Source of the DNA: Acidimicrobiaceae bacterium
GTDB lineage: Bacteria; Actinomycetota; Acidimicrobiia; Acidimicrobiales; RAAP-2
Reading direction: 5' to 3'
Length of the DNA: 36,170 nucleotides
Assembly (NCBI GenBank): GCA_003132165.1
Contig: PKWW01000070.1
Coordinates: 1-36,170 of the forward strand
The translations under genes and the position numbers were made by a program. Numbering within the stretch: position 1 is the stretch's first letter; every line of letters starts with the position of its first letter. The notes under the pieces were generated by a model. The model did no database searches. It was not told where the DNA came from and saw only the letters and a list, made by a program, of their open reading frames with translations. Positions 7,619-18,114 of this stretch are shown one piece after another.

Positions 7619-8431
7619 GCGCGTCGCGCGATCAACGTACGTGGGTGACCGGCCAGATCATCGAGGTCGACGACGTCGACGAAGCCGGCCTGCTTTGCAG
7701 TCTCGGTGGCCGCGTCACGGTGGATGTTCGAGTGTTCGCAGATCAGCACGCCGCCGGGACGCAGCCACGAAACGGCCTCGCGGATGATCACGTCCAGGTC
7801 GGCAAAGCCCGGTACGCCCTTGGCGTCGCGCGAGACGATCGCGCCCTTGGGTTCGTAGCGAAGCACCGGATCGAGGTGGACGAACTCCTCGTCGCCGACG
7901 TACGGCGGGTTCGCCACGATGAGATCGATGTGACCGCGCAGCGAAGGGTCCACATCCGCGAACCACGACGAATGGACGAACGAGACCGCGTGCAACTTGT
8001 GCTTCAGGGCGTTACGGCGGGCCGTGGCGAGTGCGTCCGTTGACTGGTCGACTGCGACCAGTGTGGCGAGGATCCCGCGCTCCAAGAGCTCGTCCAGCAG
8101 CGCGAGGCCAATGGCCCCCGATCCGCAGCCCAGGTCCATGATCACCGGTGCGGCGCATCCCATGCGGGCGAGCTCGTCGATGGCGAAGCCCACCAACTCC
8201 TCAGTCTCGGGCCGCGGTATCAGGACCCCGGGATCGACGTCCAGATCCAGTGAACGAAACGGCCAGTGGCCAATGATGTACTGCAGGGGTTCGCCATCGA
8301 GCCTTCTCTTCGCCGCTCTACGCAGTGCCGGAGCGGCGTCGAGGTCGCCACCGGGGACGAACTCCTCCACCAGCCATCGAGCCTCGCGCCGGTCGATACC
8401 GGAAGCGACCAGCTCGGCTACCAGGTCGGCG

Positions 8432-8445
<14 letters not shown>
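7615..8445 (-). CDS. prmC: peptide chain release factor N5-glutamine methyltransferase
   Basis: A 276-residue SAM-dependent methyltransferase that modifies the glutamine of the GGQ motif in release factors, which speeds peptide release. It has the N-terminal helical recognition domain, then PRPETEELV, the SAM-binding MDLGCGSGAIGLAL and the catalytic IVANPPYV that holds the substrate glutamine. I chose GTG at 8445, which overlaps the end of prfA by 14 bases; a start 14 codons further upstream would lie deeper inside prfA. Its substrate RF1 is encoded immediately upstream, so enzyme and target are co-expressed. Confidence 0.93.
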
Positions 8446-9511
<1,066 letters not shown>

Positions 9512-9535
9512 GAAAGGGGGTGAGCGCTCGAAGGC

Positions 9536-9763
9536 TTACGCCTTTGGAGCGCGCGTCTTGCTGGTCTTTTGTGCGTAGCGACGCTGGAAACGCTCGACGC
9601 GTCCTCCGGTGTCGACCAGCTTCTGCTTACCGGTGAAGAAGGGGTGGCACTCGTTGCACAGTTCGACCGTCATCGTGGACTTGGTCGACTCGGTCGTGAA
9701 GGTGTTGCCGCACGAGCAGGTAACGGTCGCTTCGCCGTAGTGGGGGTGAATATCTGGCTTCAT
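9536..9763 (-). CDS. rpmE: 50S ribosomal protein L31 (zinc-binding form)
   Basis: A 75-residue ribosomal protein of the large subunit, sitting at the central protuberance and intersubunit bridge. It has the four cysteines of the zinc-containing type: C16 and C18 (CSC) with C36 and C39 (CNEC), so it is the form expected when zinc is plentiful. The tail is basic ([10 protein letters not shown]). The start is ATG with AAGGAG five bases upstream. It lies between rho and prfA as in other actinobacteria. No zinc-free paralogue is present in this window. Confidence 0.97.
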   Translation of the reverse strand: MKPDIHPHYGEATVTCSCGNTFTTESTKSTMTVELCNECHPFFTGKQKLVDTGGRVERFQRRYAQKTSKTRAPKA

Positions 9764-9801
9764 GAGTGCTCCTTGTAGCGAAGGAAGAGTTTATCGGAAA
9801 A

Positions 9802-11490
9802 TCAACTGGTTGGTGCGGGGCCCCGGGCGATCTCGGTCAGGAACTCGTCATTGCTCTTTGTTGTCCTGAGTTTGTCGATCAGGAGCTCCAAGCCGGCGGC
9901 CTCGCGGCCCTCGGACGCCAAGCCGTTCAGGACTCGACGCAGTTTCCACACCTGGGGCAGCATTTCACGGTCGAACAGCAGTTCCTCGTGGCGCGTTGAG
10001 GACCCGTTGACGTCAATGGCCGGGTACAGACGGCGTTCGGCGAGGCGGCGGTCGAGCTTCAACTCCATGTTGCCGGTCCCCTTGAACTCCTCGAAGATGA
10101 CCTCGTCCATCTTGGATCCGGTCTCGACGAGCGCACTCGCGAGGATGGTCAATGAACCACCCTCTTCGATGTTGCGCGCCGCACCGAAGAACTTCTTGGG
10201 CGGGTAGAGGGCACCCGAGTCGACACCACCGGACATGATGCGTCCGGTCGCTGGTGCGGCGAGGTTGTACGCGCGCGCCAGGCGGGTGATGCCGTCGAGG
10301 ATGATCACGACGTCGCGGCCCTGCTCGACGAGACGCTTGGCTCGCTCGATGCACAGTTCAGCCACGTGCGTGTGCTCCTCGGCGGGTCGGTCGAAGGTCG
10401 AGGCGATCACTTCACCGCGCACGCTTCGTCGCATGTCGGTCACTTCCTCGGGTCGTTCGTCGACGAGCAGCACCATGAGGTGCACCTCGGGATTGTTCTG
10501 TTCGATCGACTGGGCGATCTGCTTCATGACCGTGGTCTTGCCGGCCTTGGGCGGCGACACGATGAGTCCGCGCTGGCCCTTACCGATCGGCGCGAGCAAA
10601 TCGACGATGCGCGGCGTCAGGTCGGACTTTCCTTCGGTGGTCTCCAACTTCAACTTCTCGTCGGGGAACAGCGGCGTGAGGTCCTCGAAGCGGGGGCGCA
10701 GACGCGCGACCTCGGGGTCGATGCCCGCGACACTGTCGACACGCAACAACGCGGGGTACTTCTCGTTCGACGCCGCGGGGCGGAAACCGCCGACGATGGC
10801 GTCGCCCTTACGGAGGTGGTACCGACGTACCTGGTTGATCGAGACGTACACGTCGTTGGGCGAAGGGTGGAAGCCCTTCGTGCGCAAGAAGCCGTAGCCG
10901 TCATCACGCAGGTCCAACAGACCCTCGACCTCGATGAGATCGCCCGCGTAGGGCTGGTCCGCGTTGGGCATCGCCTCGCCTGCGAAGCGCTCGCGACCAC
11001 CACTGTTGCCACCACCACTTGTATTGCGGTTGCGACGATTACGACGATTGCGTCCGCCGGGTTCGTTCGCGAAGTCCCGGGGCTGGCGTTCGCGCTGCTG
11101 GTTGTTCTGCTGGCGGGCGGGTCCTCGCGGGTTTTCGCGCTCGCCCGAGGATTCGTTTTGGGAGGGTGTCTCGGCCGTTGCGCTGGGGGCCGCGGGGCCC
11201 GAAGCACTCGGTGCGGGCTCGGACTTGACGTCAGCGACGAACTCACCCAGGAGCGCGTCGAAGTCGTCCACGGGGGTGGCGACGGTACGGCGCGATCGCA
11301 CGGCGCGCGAGGCCGGCTCGGTCGCTGACGATGTCGCCTGCGGAGCCGGGTCGCCCATGATCGACTCGATAAGTGCGGCCTTGGAAGCGCGCGTAGAGAC
11401 CTCTACGCCCTTCACCTTGGCGATGGTTTGGAGATCCTCGCGAGTCTTCGACTCAAGATCTGAACGGTCTGGGGTGGGCTTTGCAGCCAT
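9802..11490 (-). CDS. rho: transcription termination factor Rho with long basic insertion
   Basis: A 562-residue hexameric RNA helicase that ends transcription at Rho-dependent sites. The N-terminal Rho domain (about 10-50) is split from the RNA-binding cold-shock fold (about 185-255) by some 130 residues of low-complexity sequence. This insert is first acidic and Ala/Ser/Pro-rich, then strongly Arg/Asn/Gly-rich (GGRNRRNRRNRNTSGGG at 145-161). The ATPase core carries Walker A SPPKAGKTT (312-320), Walker B IILDGITRLARAYN (about 396-409) and the Q/R-loop region. E. coli Rho has about 419 residues, so the excess is the insert, a feature of actinobacterial Rho that increases RNA binding. The gene follows a 161-base leader after thrC. 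Confidence 0.97.
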   Translation of the reverse strand: MAAKPTPDRSDLESKTREDLQTIAKVKGVEVSTRASKAALIESIMGDPAPQATSSATEPASRAVRSRRTVATPVDDFDALLGEFVADVKSEPAPSASGPAAPSATAETPSQNESSGERENPRGPARQQNNQQRERQPRDFANEPGGRNRRNRRNRNTSGGGNSGGRERFAGEAMPNADQPYAGDLIEVEGLLDLRDDGYGFLRTKGFHPSPNDVYVSINQVRRYHLRKGDAIVGGFRPAASNEKYPALLRVDSVAGIDPEVARLRPRFEDLTPLFPDEKLKLETTEGKSDLTPRIVDLLAPIGKGQRGLIVSPPKAGKTTVMKQIAQSIEQNNPEVHLMVLLVDERPEEVTDMRRSVRGEVIASTFDRPAEEHTHVAELCIERAKRLVEQGRDVVIILDGITRLARAYNLAAPATGRIMSGGVDSGALYPPKKFFGAARNIEEGGSLTILASALVETGSKMDEVIFEEFKGTGNMELKLDRRLAERRLYPAIDVNGSSTRHEELLFDREMLPQVWKLRRVLNGLASEGREAAGLELLIDKLRTTKSNDEFLTEIARGPAPTS

Positions 11491-11608
11491 TGATGTTCCT
11501 TTCTCACCGCACGCAAAGGTTCAGCAGAACGGAGAAGAAAAACAAGAGATGTCGTTTAAGGAAGAATTCCGCACGTCGGCCAGTGGCCGGACATGTACGA
11601 CATTTAGA

Positions 11609-11636
11609 AGTGTAGCCGACGTTGGGGAAAATGCAA
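11609..11636 (-). promoter_or_regulatory. possible rho promoter
   Basis: On the minus strand, TTGCAT (11631-11636) and TACACT (11609-11614) are 16 bases apart, a fair match to -35 and -10 elements of a housekeeping promoter. The start site would give an untranslated leader of about 110 bases before rho. It lies only just after the thrC stop, so rho would have its own promoter. The match is partial and could be chance. Confidence 0.3.
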
Positions 11637-11651
11637 GCGCTTCGTTGGAAG

Positions 11652-12689
11652 CTACGCGAGCAGCCCCAGCAGGGCCTTCAGCGTGGCGTCAACCACGACC
11701 GGCTTGGCGCTCGTTGACACCGCGGTATCGGGGTCCTTCAGTCCGTTGCCGGTGAGCACGCACACGACCGTCGAGCCCTTGGGCACGCCGAACTTGAGGA
11801 TCCCAGCCACTGACGCCGCCGAGGCTGGCTCGCAGAAGATGGACTCGTAGCGTGCCACGAACCGGTACGCGTCGAGGATCTCATCGTCGGTCACCGCCCT
11901 GATGTCACCCAACGATTCGTGGATCACTTCGAGTGCCGGCACCCAACTCGCGGGATTGCCGATTCGAATCGCGGTCGCGATGGTCTCGGGGTTGGCGACC
12001 GGATGACCGAGCACGATGGGTGCCGCGCCGGCCGCCTGGAAACCCCACATCTTGGGCAGCGTCTTGGCATTACCCGCGAAGTGATACTGCGTGAAGCCGC
12101 GCCAGTAGGCGGTGATGTTGCCCGCGTTGCCGACCGGAATCGAGAGGATGTCCGGTGCCTTGCCGAGCACGTCGACGATCTCGAAGGCGCCGGTCTTTTG
12201 GCCCTCGATGCGGTCGGGATTGATCGAATTCACGATGGTGATGGGAATGTGCTGGGTCAGTTCGCGAGCGAGATTGAGCGCCTGGTCGAAGTTCCCACGA
12301 ATCTGCAGGACATTCGCGCCGTAGACAATGGCCTGGGCGAGCTTGCCCATTGCGATCTTGCCCTCGGGCACGAGGACCACGCAGTCCATGCCGGCCTTGG
12401 CGGCGTACGCCGCGGCAGCGGCTGAGGTGTTGCCGGTCGAGCCGCAGATGACGGTCTTCGCGCCGTTGGCCTTGGCCTTGGTGATGGCCATGGTCATGCC
12501 ACGGTCCTTGAACGAACCGGTCGGGTTCAGTCCCTCGTACTTGAGCCACACTTCGGCGTCGAGTCGCTCCGAGAGTCGTTCGGCGAACAGCAGCGGGGTG
12601 TTGCCCTCTTTCAGCGTGACCACGTCGTCCACGCCATCAAGATTGAACCACTGCGCATATTCCCTGATCAATCCGTTCCAACCGATCAT
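11652..12689 (-). CDS. thrC: threonine synthase
   Basis: A 345-residue PLP enzyme that converts O-phosphohomoserine to threonine. Lys61 in [13 protein letters not shown] is the PLP-binding lysine. [18 protein letters not shown] and [15 protein letters not shown] form the phosphate and cofactor loops. Length fits the short, bacterial class of threonine synthase. The ATG overlaps the hom stop by four bases, so the two are coupled. In mycobacteria thrB (homoserine kinase) follows thrC; here rho follows instead, so the substrate must be supplied by a kinase encoded elsewhere. Confidence 0.96.
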   Translation of the reverse strand: MIGWNGLIREYAQWFNLDGVDDVVTLKEGNTPLLFAERLSERLDAEVWLKYEGLNPTGSFKDRGMTMAITKAKANGAKTVICGSTGNTSAAAAAYAAKAGMDCVVLVPEGKIAMGKLAQAIVYGANVLQIRGNFDQALNLARELTQHIPITIVNSINPDRIEGQKTGAFEIVDVLGKAPDILSIPVGNAGNITAYWRGFTQYHFAGNAKTLPKMWGFQAAGAAPIVLGHPVANPETIATAIRIGNPASWVPALEVIHESLGDIRAVTDDEILDAYRFVARYESIFCEPASAASVAGILKFGVPKGSTVVCVLTGNGLKDPDTAVSTSAKPVVVDATLKALLGLLA

Positions 12690-13987
12690 GCGACTCCTCC
12701 GTCGATTACGCGAAGACAGGCGCCAATGGAGTCAACCGACTCCAGTTTGGCGAGATCCTCGATTGTGGCCTGCACGTTCTTGGTGATTGCCGAGTGCGTG
12801 ACGAATGACAGGCGCGCCTCGTCGCCGAAGCCGGATTGTTCCATTGACTGAATCGAGACGCCGTGCGTGCCAAAGACACTCGCGACGCTCGCGAGCACGC
12901 CGGGCTCGTCCATGACATCGATGCTGATGTAGAAGACGCTCGAGATCTCCCCCGCGGGGACACTGCGGAGTCGATCGTCCACGCTGAACGGCACATCGTG
13001 TCGACCGCCGACTCGGTTGCGCGCGGCGTGCAGGACGTCGCCGAGTACCGCTGTCGCCGTCGGCTCTCCACCGGCACCCTGACCGAGCCACATCAGCGGA
13101 CCGCTCTTCGTGCCTTCGACGAACACCGCGTTCATCGCGCCGTGCACGGATGCGAGCGGGTGATCCTCCGGGATCATGGCCGGGTGAGCGCGACGAGAGA
13201 TTCCGTCCTCACCCACTCGCTCGGCGACGCCTAGCAACTTGATCACGTAACCAGCGCGATGTGCAAAATCCACGTCCACCGAACGAACTCCAGTGATTCC
13301 CTCGCGCACGATCTCCTCGCCGCGCAGTTCGGTACCGAACGCCAGCGACGACAGGATCTGCACCTTCGCTGCGGCGTCGAACGCCTCGACATCAGCGGTG
13401 GGATCGGCTTCGGCGTAGCCGAGGGCCTGCGCCTCGGCGAGGACGTCGCAGTAGTCGCTGCCCTCACTCGTCATCTTGGAGAGGATGAAGTTCGTCGTCC
13501 CGTTCACGATGCCCATCACCCGCTCGATGCGCTCGCCCGCGAGCGAGGTGCGCAGTGCGCGAAGAATCGGGATACCCCCGCCCACGGCCGCTTCGTAGAA
13601 GAGATCGGCTCCGTTTTCGTGAGCGAGTTGAGCCAGTGCCGTGCCACATTCGGCCATCAACGCCTTGTTGGCGGTCACGACCGAGACACCCCGGTTCAGG
13701 GCCGCTTCGATGTACGTGCGCGCCGGCTCGATGCCCCCGGCCAGTTCGACCAGGATGTCGAGGTCCTCGCGGTTGGCCAGTTCTAGCGGATCAGTGGTGA
13801 GAAGTCCGGCGTCAATCCCGGGGCGGGGCTTCTGGGCATCGCGCACCGCCACGCCCACGACTTCGATCGAGGCGGTAGCAGCGTCGACGAGGGCGATTTG
13901 TCGAGATTCGTCGCTCAGCAGTTGCACCAAGGCACTGCCGACGAAGCCGGCTCCGATGACTCCGACGCGAATTTTCGGCGTGTTCAT
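12686..13987 (-). CDS. hom: homoserine dehydrogenase
   Basis: A 433-residue enzyme that reduces aspartate semialdehyde to homoserine, the branch point to threonine and methionine. Residues 6-20 ([15 protein letters not shown]) are the nucleotide-binding fold. [15 protein letters not shown] and [14 protein letters not shown] are the conserved catalytic-domain segments. The C-terminal 80 residues (from about [15 protein letters not shown]) are an ACT domain, the usual site of feedback inhibition by threonine. There is no fused aspartokinase. The ATG at 13987 lies 35 bases downstream of lysA and lacks an obvious ribosome site. It is followed by thrC with a four-base overlap. Confidence 0.96.
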   Translation of the reverse strand: MNTPKIRVGVIGAGFVGSALVQLLSDESRQIALVDAATASIEVVGVAVRDAQKPRPGIDAGLLTTDPLELANREDLDILVELAGGIEPARTYIEAALNRGVSVVTANKALMAECGTALAQLAHENGADLFYEAAVGGGIPILRALRTSLAGERIERVMGIVNGTTNFILSKMTSEGSDYCDVLAEAQALGYAEADPTADVEAFDAAAKVQILSSLAFGTELRGEEIVREGITGVRSVDVDFAHRAGYVIKLLGVAERVGEDGISRRAHPAMIPEDHPLASVHGAMNAVFVEGTKSGPLMWLGQGAGGEPTATAVLGDVLHAARNRVGGRHDVPFSVDDRLRSVPAGEISSVFYISIDVMDEPGVLASVASVFGTHGVSIQSMEQSGFGDEARLSFVTHSAITKNVQATIEDLAKLESVDSIGACLRVIDGGVA

Positions 13988-14022
13988 TGACTAAGGCTAA
14001 CCGCTGGCACGTCGCTGGAACT

Positions 14023-15294
14023 TCAGACCTCGAGGCGCGCGAGGTCGTCAAAGTTCTCTCGACGCAGCACTTCGCGGGCCTCGCCGTTGGCGACGAAGAC
14101 GACCGCCGGTCGCGGGACACGGTTGTAGTTCGACGCCATTGAGTAGCCGTACGCGCCGGTCACCGGAGTCGCGATGATGCTGCCGACACCGGTCTCTTGG
14201 GGTAACCACGCCTCGTCGATGAGCACATCGCCGCTCTCGCAGTGCTTGCCCACCAGACGGACCGGCTGGGGTCTCCCAGCGAGGGGTCGCGATACGTCAA
14301 AGGCCTCATAGCCCGATCCGTAGAGCACGGGACGGGGGTTGTCGCTCATCCCGCCGTCCACCGCCATGTACGTGCGCTGGGACACGGGCTTGACCGCGCC
14401 AACGCGGTACAGCGTGACACCGGCCTGGGCGACGATCGAGCGTCCGGGTTCGCCGAGCAGCCGCACCGACTGCGCGATCCCCGCCTCCTTCGCGGCCCCA
14501 CGAATTGCCGTCCCCCACTCACCGATCGAGAGCGAGCTCTCGTTCGCCACGTACGCAACCCCGAGCCCTCCCCCTACGCAGAGTTCGTCGAAGTCGTCGT
14601 CGCTCGTGAAGTCCGCGAGAATCTCGATGGTCTCTCGAAAACCCGCGGTCTCGAAGATCTGCGAACCAATGTGCGCGTGCACGCCGTGCACCGTCACGCC
14701 GGGGATCTCGCGAAGGAAGGAGATGGCCTTTCGTGCGTCGCCCGTCGAGATCGAAAAGCCGAACTTCGTGTCCTCCTGGCCCGTGCGCACGAACTCGTGG
14801 GTGTGCGCCTCCACGCCCGGCGTCACGCGAACGAGACACGAGAGCGGGCTCGTCGGTGTCACGAGCGAGCGCAGGCGCTCGATTTCGTCGAAGTTGTCGA
14901 CGATCACCCGGTGCACCCCGACGGCGAGCGCTCGCTCGAGCTCGTCGTGGGACTTGTTGTTACCGTGCACGATGACGCGGTTCGCCGGCACACCCGATCG
15001 AAGGACGATGTCCAGTTCGCCGCCCGTTGCCACGTCGATGCAGAGACCCTCTTCGAAGGCGAGTCGGGCCATTGCGCCACACAGGAATGATTTCGACGCA
15101 AAGGCCACACCGTCGTCAAAAACGCTCGCCGCTTCGCGGCACCTCGAGCGCAACGTCGCCTCGTCGTAGACAAACAACGGGGTCCCGTAGGCGGCGGCGA
15201 GGTCGCGTAACGACACGCCGCCAATCGTGACGTCGTCGATCGACAGTGTCGCCGTATCGGGCAATAGCGAGATGAGTAGTGGCTCTGAACTCAT
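14023..15294 (-). CDS. lysA: diaminopimelate decarboxylase
   Basis: A 423-residue fold-III PLP enzyme that decarboxylates meso-diaminopimelate to lysine, the last step of lysine synthesis. Lys68 in FASKSFLC binds PLP. HAHIGSQI, LGEPGRSIV and the CESGDVLI cysteine region are the conserved substrate and cofactor segments of the family. The start ATG at 15294 has AAGG about seven bases upstream. The gene leads the lysA-hom-thrC run and lies opposite a divergent tRNA-Arg. In mycobacteria argS lies immediately before lysA; here it is about 19.6 kb away. Confidence 0.96.
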   Translation of the reverse strand: MSSEPLLISLLPDTATLSIDDVTIGGVSLRDLAAAYGTPLFVYDEATLRSRCREAASVFDDGVAFASKSFLCGAMARLAFEEGLCIDVATGGELDIVLRSGVPANRVIVHGNNKSHDELERALAVGVHRVIVDNFDEIERLRSLVTPTSPLSCLVRVTPGVEAHTHEFVRTGQEDTKFGFSISTGDARKAISFLREIPGVTVHGVHAHIGSQIFETAGFRETIEILADFTSDDDFDELCVGGGLGVAYVANESSLSIGEWGTAIRGAAKEAGIAQSVRLLGEPGRSIVAQAGVTLYRVGAVKPVSQRTYMAVDGGMSDNPRPVLYGSGYEAFDVSRPLAGRPQPVRLVGKHCESGDVLIDEAWLPQETGVGSIIATPVTGAYGYSMASNYNRVPRPAVVFVANGEAREVLRRENFDDLARLEV

Positions 15295-15368
15295 ACGTGC
15301 ACCTTAGAAGTTGCCGCGAGCCTGTCCCAAATCAGCGTCGCGACCTCGTCCGGTAGGCTGACCATGAC

Positions 15369-15441
15369 GCCCTCGTAGCTCAGCGGATAGAGCATTGGCC
15401 TCCGAAGCCAAGGGTCGCGCGTTCAAATCGCGCCGGGGGCA
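15369..15441 (+). tRNA. tRNA-Arg(CCG)
   Basis: A complete cloverleaf of 73 bases. Acceptor strands GCCCTCG and CGGGGGC pair with one G-U. The D arm is GCTC/GAGC. The anticodon arm TTGGC/GCCAA encloses loop CTCCGAA with anticodon CCG, which reads CGG. The T arm GCGCG/CGCGC encloses TTCAAAT. The discriminator is A. The CCA end is not encoded (the DNA reads ACCG) and must be added by tRNA nucleotidyltransferase. Confidence 0.96.
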
Positions 15442-15451
15442 CCGATACGAT

Positions 15452-15486
15452 CCTTGCGATTACTGGAAGAACTGGTGATCGCAAGG
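15452..15486 (+). terminator. possible terminator hairpin after tRNA-Arg
   Basis: CCTTGCGAT and ATCGCAAGG are perfect 9-bp reverse complements 17 bases apart, starting ten bases after the tRNA. TTCTT follows the hairpin, a weak T-tract. It could end the tRNA transcript or assist 3' processing. The rest of the gap up to 15702 holds nothing I recognise. Confidence 0.4.
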
Positions 15487-15702
15487 TTCTTGGGAGACCC
15501 ACTCACCAGAGGTCGTCCACTGTTGCGTGCCTCCGCTGGCCTCATGGACGTCCTTTGAGTTTTGTCCACCAAAAGTCTCCCCGAGGCGACGAGGCCGCCC
15601 GGTAGCCTGCAGAGTCACAAGTTTTGCAGAGCCCAGAGGTCTAAACCCAGGGCGCAATTCGCACACCGAAGGAAATCTCGTCCCTGCAGGACACGACAAG
15701 AA

Positions 15703-17121
15703 TCAGGGAACAATGACCATTCGCACGGTGTCAGTGATCTGAGCTCCGCCCGATGCCGAACCGGCCATGATCACAATGGGGTCACCCGAATGCGCCAGTC
15801 CGGAAGCCTTGATCTGGGCGACCGCGAAGTCGCAAAGATCGTCGATATCGGTCAAGGGCGACAGGTACACCTCTTGCACACCCCAGGAGCTGCGCAACTG
15901 GCGTGCCGTGGATTCGCTCGGCGTGATGGCGATGATGGGCATCGGAGGACGGAAACGTGAGATGGCGCGAGCGGTCATACCCGAACGGGTGCACGCCACG
16001 ATCGCCACGGCCTTCTCCTCCATCGCCGCGCGCCAGGCGGCGCCCGTGATAGCGGCGGTGATACGCGTGGACTGGGTTCCCGTGCCGACGATCTTCTGCA
16101 CGCCGAGCCCGGCGCCCCACTTCTGGTAGTCGAACGACTCTTCGGCGCGCCGGACAATGCGGTCCATGGTGATCACGGTCCCGACCGGGTCATCACCGAT
16201 CGCGGTCTCACCGCTCAGCATCACGGCGCTCGCGCCGTCGAGCACCGCGTTGGCGACGTCGGTCACCTCGGCGCGCGTGGGCACCTGGGCGTGGGTCATC
16301 GACTCGAGCATCTGGGTGGCGACGACCACCGGGCGCGCGTAACGAACGCCGTGGCGCACGATCAGTTTCTGCAGGTGCGGCACCTCTTCGATGGGCATGC
16401 GCACACCGAGGTCGCCACGAGCGACCATGATGGCGTCGGACACCGCGATGATCTCGTCCAGGTTCTCGACACCCTCACCGGTCTCGATCTTGGCCATCAT
16501 CATGACGTCGTCGCGCGACAGGACAGTTCGAACCGACACCATGTCGAACGCCGAACGGACGAACGACACTGCGAGGATCTCGAAGGATTCCGACTTCAAC
16601 GCTTCGAGCCGAGCACGGTCGTCTTCGGTGGGCAGTCGGTCGTTGAGAATCGACGAGGGTAGCGAGAGTCCGGGCTTGCCCATGACGGCACCGCCCGAAG
16701 TGACGCGCGCGGTGGTTGACTTGCCCGTCGTGAGGACCTGCAGCGAGACGCCCCCGTCACCAATGTGGATCCGGTCGCCCTCTTTCAACTGGGCGAGGAT
16801 GTTGTCGCGCTCGACGGCGATTCGCTCGTTCGTCGAAGCCTCACCAAACGCTTCAACGAGCTCGATGTTGTCGCCAATGGTCAGCACGATCGGCGTCGTA
16901 CCGAAGGATCCGGCGCGGATCTTCGGACCGGGGATGTCAACCATGATCGCCAGGTCGGGAGCGATCGCGCGAACACGGCGTAAGAGCGCGATGCCCGAAG
17001 GGATGTCGCCGTGGGCGAAGGAGAGACGAAAGACGTCCACACCGGCCTTGACCAGTTCTAAGAGGACCTCATCACTGTCTGAGGCTGGCCCGATGGTGGC
17101 TACGATTCGCGTGCGTCGCAC
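15703..17121 (-). CDS. pyk: pyruvate kinase
   Basis: A 472-residue glycolytic enzyme that transfers phosphate from phosphoenolpyruvate to ADP. It begins VRRTRIVATIGPASDS with a GTG start and GAAGGGA just upstream. MMAKIETGEGV carries the catalytic lysine, IMVARGDLGVRMPIEEVP the metal-binding segment, and ATQMLESM, ANAVLDGASAVMLSGETA the conserved 'TAD' region. The C-terminal regulatory domain (about 345-472) is present. The gene stands alone between a tRNA and the btu operon. In M. tuberculosis pykA also lies close to cydABDC, so this neighbourhood may be ancestral. Confidence 0.96.
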   Translation of the reverse strand: MRRTRIVATIGPASDSDEVLLELVKAGVDVFRLSFAHGDIPSGIALLRRVRAIAPDLAIMVDIPGPKIRAGSFGTTPIVLTIGDNIELVEAFGEASTNERIAVERDNILAQLKEGDRIHIGDGGVSLQVLTTGKSTTARVTSGGAVMGKPGLSLPSSILNDRLPTEDDRARLEALKSESFEILAVSFVRSAFDMVSVRTVLSRDDVMMMAKIETGEGVENLDEIIAVSDAIMVARGDLGVRMPIEEVPHLQKLIVRHGVRYARPVVVATQMLESMTHAQVPTRAEVTDVANAVLDGASAVMLSGETAIGDDPVGTVITMDRIVRRAEESFDYQKWGAGLGVQKIVGTGTQSTRITAAITGAAWRAAMEEKAVAIVACTRSGMTARAISRFRPPMPIIAITPSESTARQLRSSWGVQEVYLSPLTDIDDLCDFAVAQIKASGLAHSGDPIVIMAGSASGGAQITDTVRMVIVP

Positions 17122-17154
17122 GGTTTTCCCTTCGCTGCTTTTGACAAGTCTATT

Positions 17155-17176
17155 GGAAAGCAGGATTTCGCTTTCC
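17155..17176. repeat. 7-bp hairpin in the pyk leader
   Basis: GGAAAGC (17155-17161) and GCTTTCC (17170-17176) are perfect reverse complements around an 8-base loop, about 35 bases upstream of pyk. It could be a leader hairpin or an operator. No T-run follows on either strand. Confidence 0.4.
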
Positions 17177-17331
17177 TTCAGAGCCCGCGCTCGTCGTCGG
17201 GCGCACGCGTCCCATCGTCACGGGCGCCGGTACCCCCAAGTAACCGCACTAGCGACGAGTCCATATCGCGACAAGTGAACAGACCACGCTGTCCCCGGCG
17301 TCTTTCTCGTCCCGTCGTAGCGAGTGAATAG

Positions 17332-18114
17332 TCATTCGTTTCCCGCGCGCACCGGCACAGTGACTTCGAACCCGTCGATATCGATGACGCGAAGGGTCAT
17401 TTCATAACACCGACCCAACTCGTCGCTACGTATGACCTCGTGAGCGGGACCGTCCAGAACCACTTCACCCCGATCGAGCAAGACCAATCGGTCGGCGAAC
17501 TGCCCGGCGAGCGTGAGGTCGTGCAGGGTCGCAACAATCGTCAACCCACATTCGGCCACCTCGGTCTTCAAGAGCTCCAGGAGATCCATCTGGTGGCGAA
17601 GGTCGAGTCCAGTGGTGGGCTCGTCCAGGACGATCACTTTCGTGGACTGCGCCAGGGCCCGAGCGAGCACCATGCGCTGGCGTTCACCGCCCGACAAGGT
17701 CGCGACGTCACGGTGCGCGAACTCCGTGAGGGACATCCGTTCGAGCACCGATTCGACGATTGCTCGATCTGAGGCGCTGGGCGCTCGCAACAACCCGTGA
17801 TAGGCGGTGCGTCCCAGCGCCACGTAGTCCTTCACGTCCATTCCGTTGGGAATTGACGGTCGCTGAGGAACGAGGGCAATGAGTCGCGCTCGTTCGCGCT
17901 CGTTCAATGACGCCATTGGCTGTCCCGACACCGAGATTGAACCACTCGAGATCCTTCGAATTCCCGCCACGGCCTCGACCAGTGTCGTCTTACCCGCGCC
18001 GTTGCGGCCGATAACCGTCATCCACGTTCCCGGCTCCACGCAAATAGTGACGTTGTCGACGAGGACCTTCGAGCCCGCTCGAACGGTAAGTTCGTTGATC
18101 TCTACGGCGCTCAC
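17332..18114 (-). CDS. btuD: cobalamin ABC importer, ATP-binding subunit
   Basis: A 260-residue ABC ATPase that powers import through the BtuC-type permease encoded upstream. Walker A is GRNGAGKTT (36-44), the signature LSGGERQR (140-147) and Walker B VIVLDEPTTGLD (about 160-171), followed by the switch histidine in VATLHDLTL. It belongs to the FecE/BtuD group of iron-siderophore and B12 importers. The GTG start overlaps the permease stop by four bases (GTGA). The cobalamin riboswitch ahead of the operon is the basis for choosing B12 over siderophore as substrate. About 210 non-coding bases separate it from pyk. Confidence 0.85.
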   Translation of the reverse strand: MSAVEINELTVRAGSKVLVDNVTICVEPGTWMTVIGRNGAGKTTLVEAVAGIRRISSGSISVSGQPMASLNERERARLIALVPQRPSIPNGMDVKDYVALGRTAYHGLLRAPSASDRAIVESVLERMSLTEFAHRDVATLSGGERQRMVLARALAQSTKVIVLDEPTTGLDLRHQMDLLELLKTEVAECGLTIVATLHDLTLAGQFADRLVLLDRGEVVLDGPAHEVIRSDELGRCYEMTLRVIDIDGFEVTVPVRAGNE

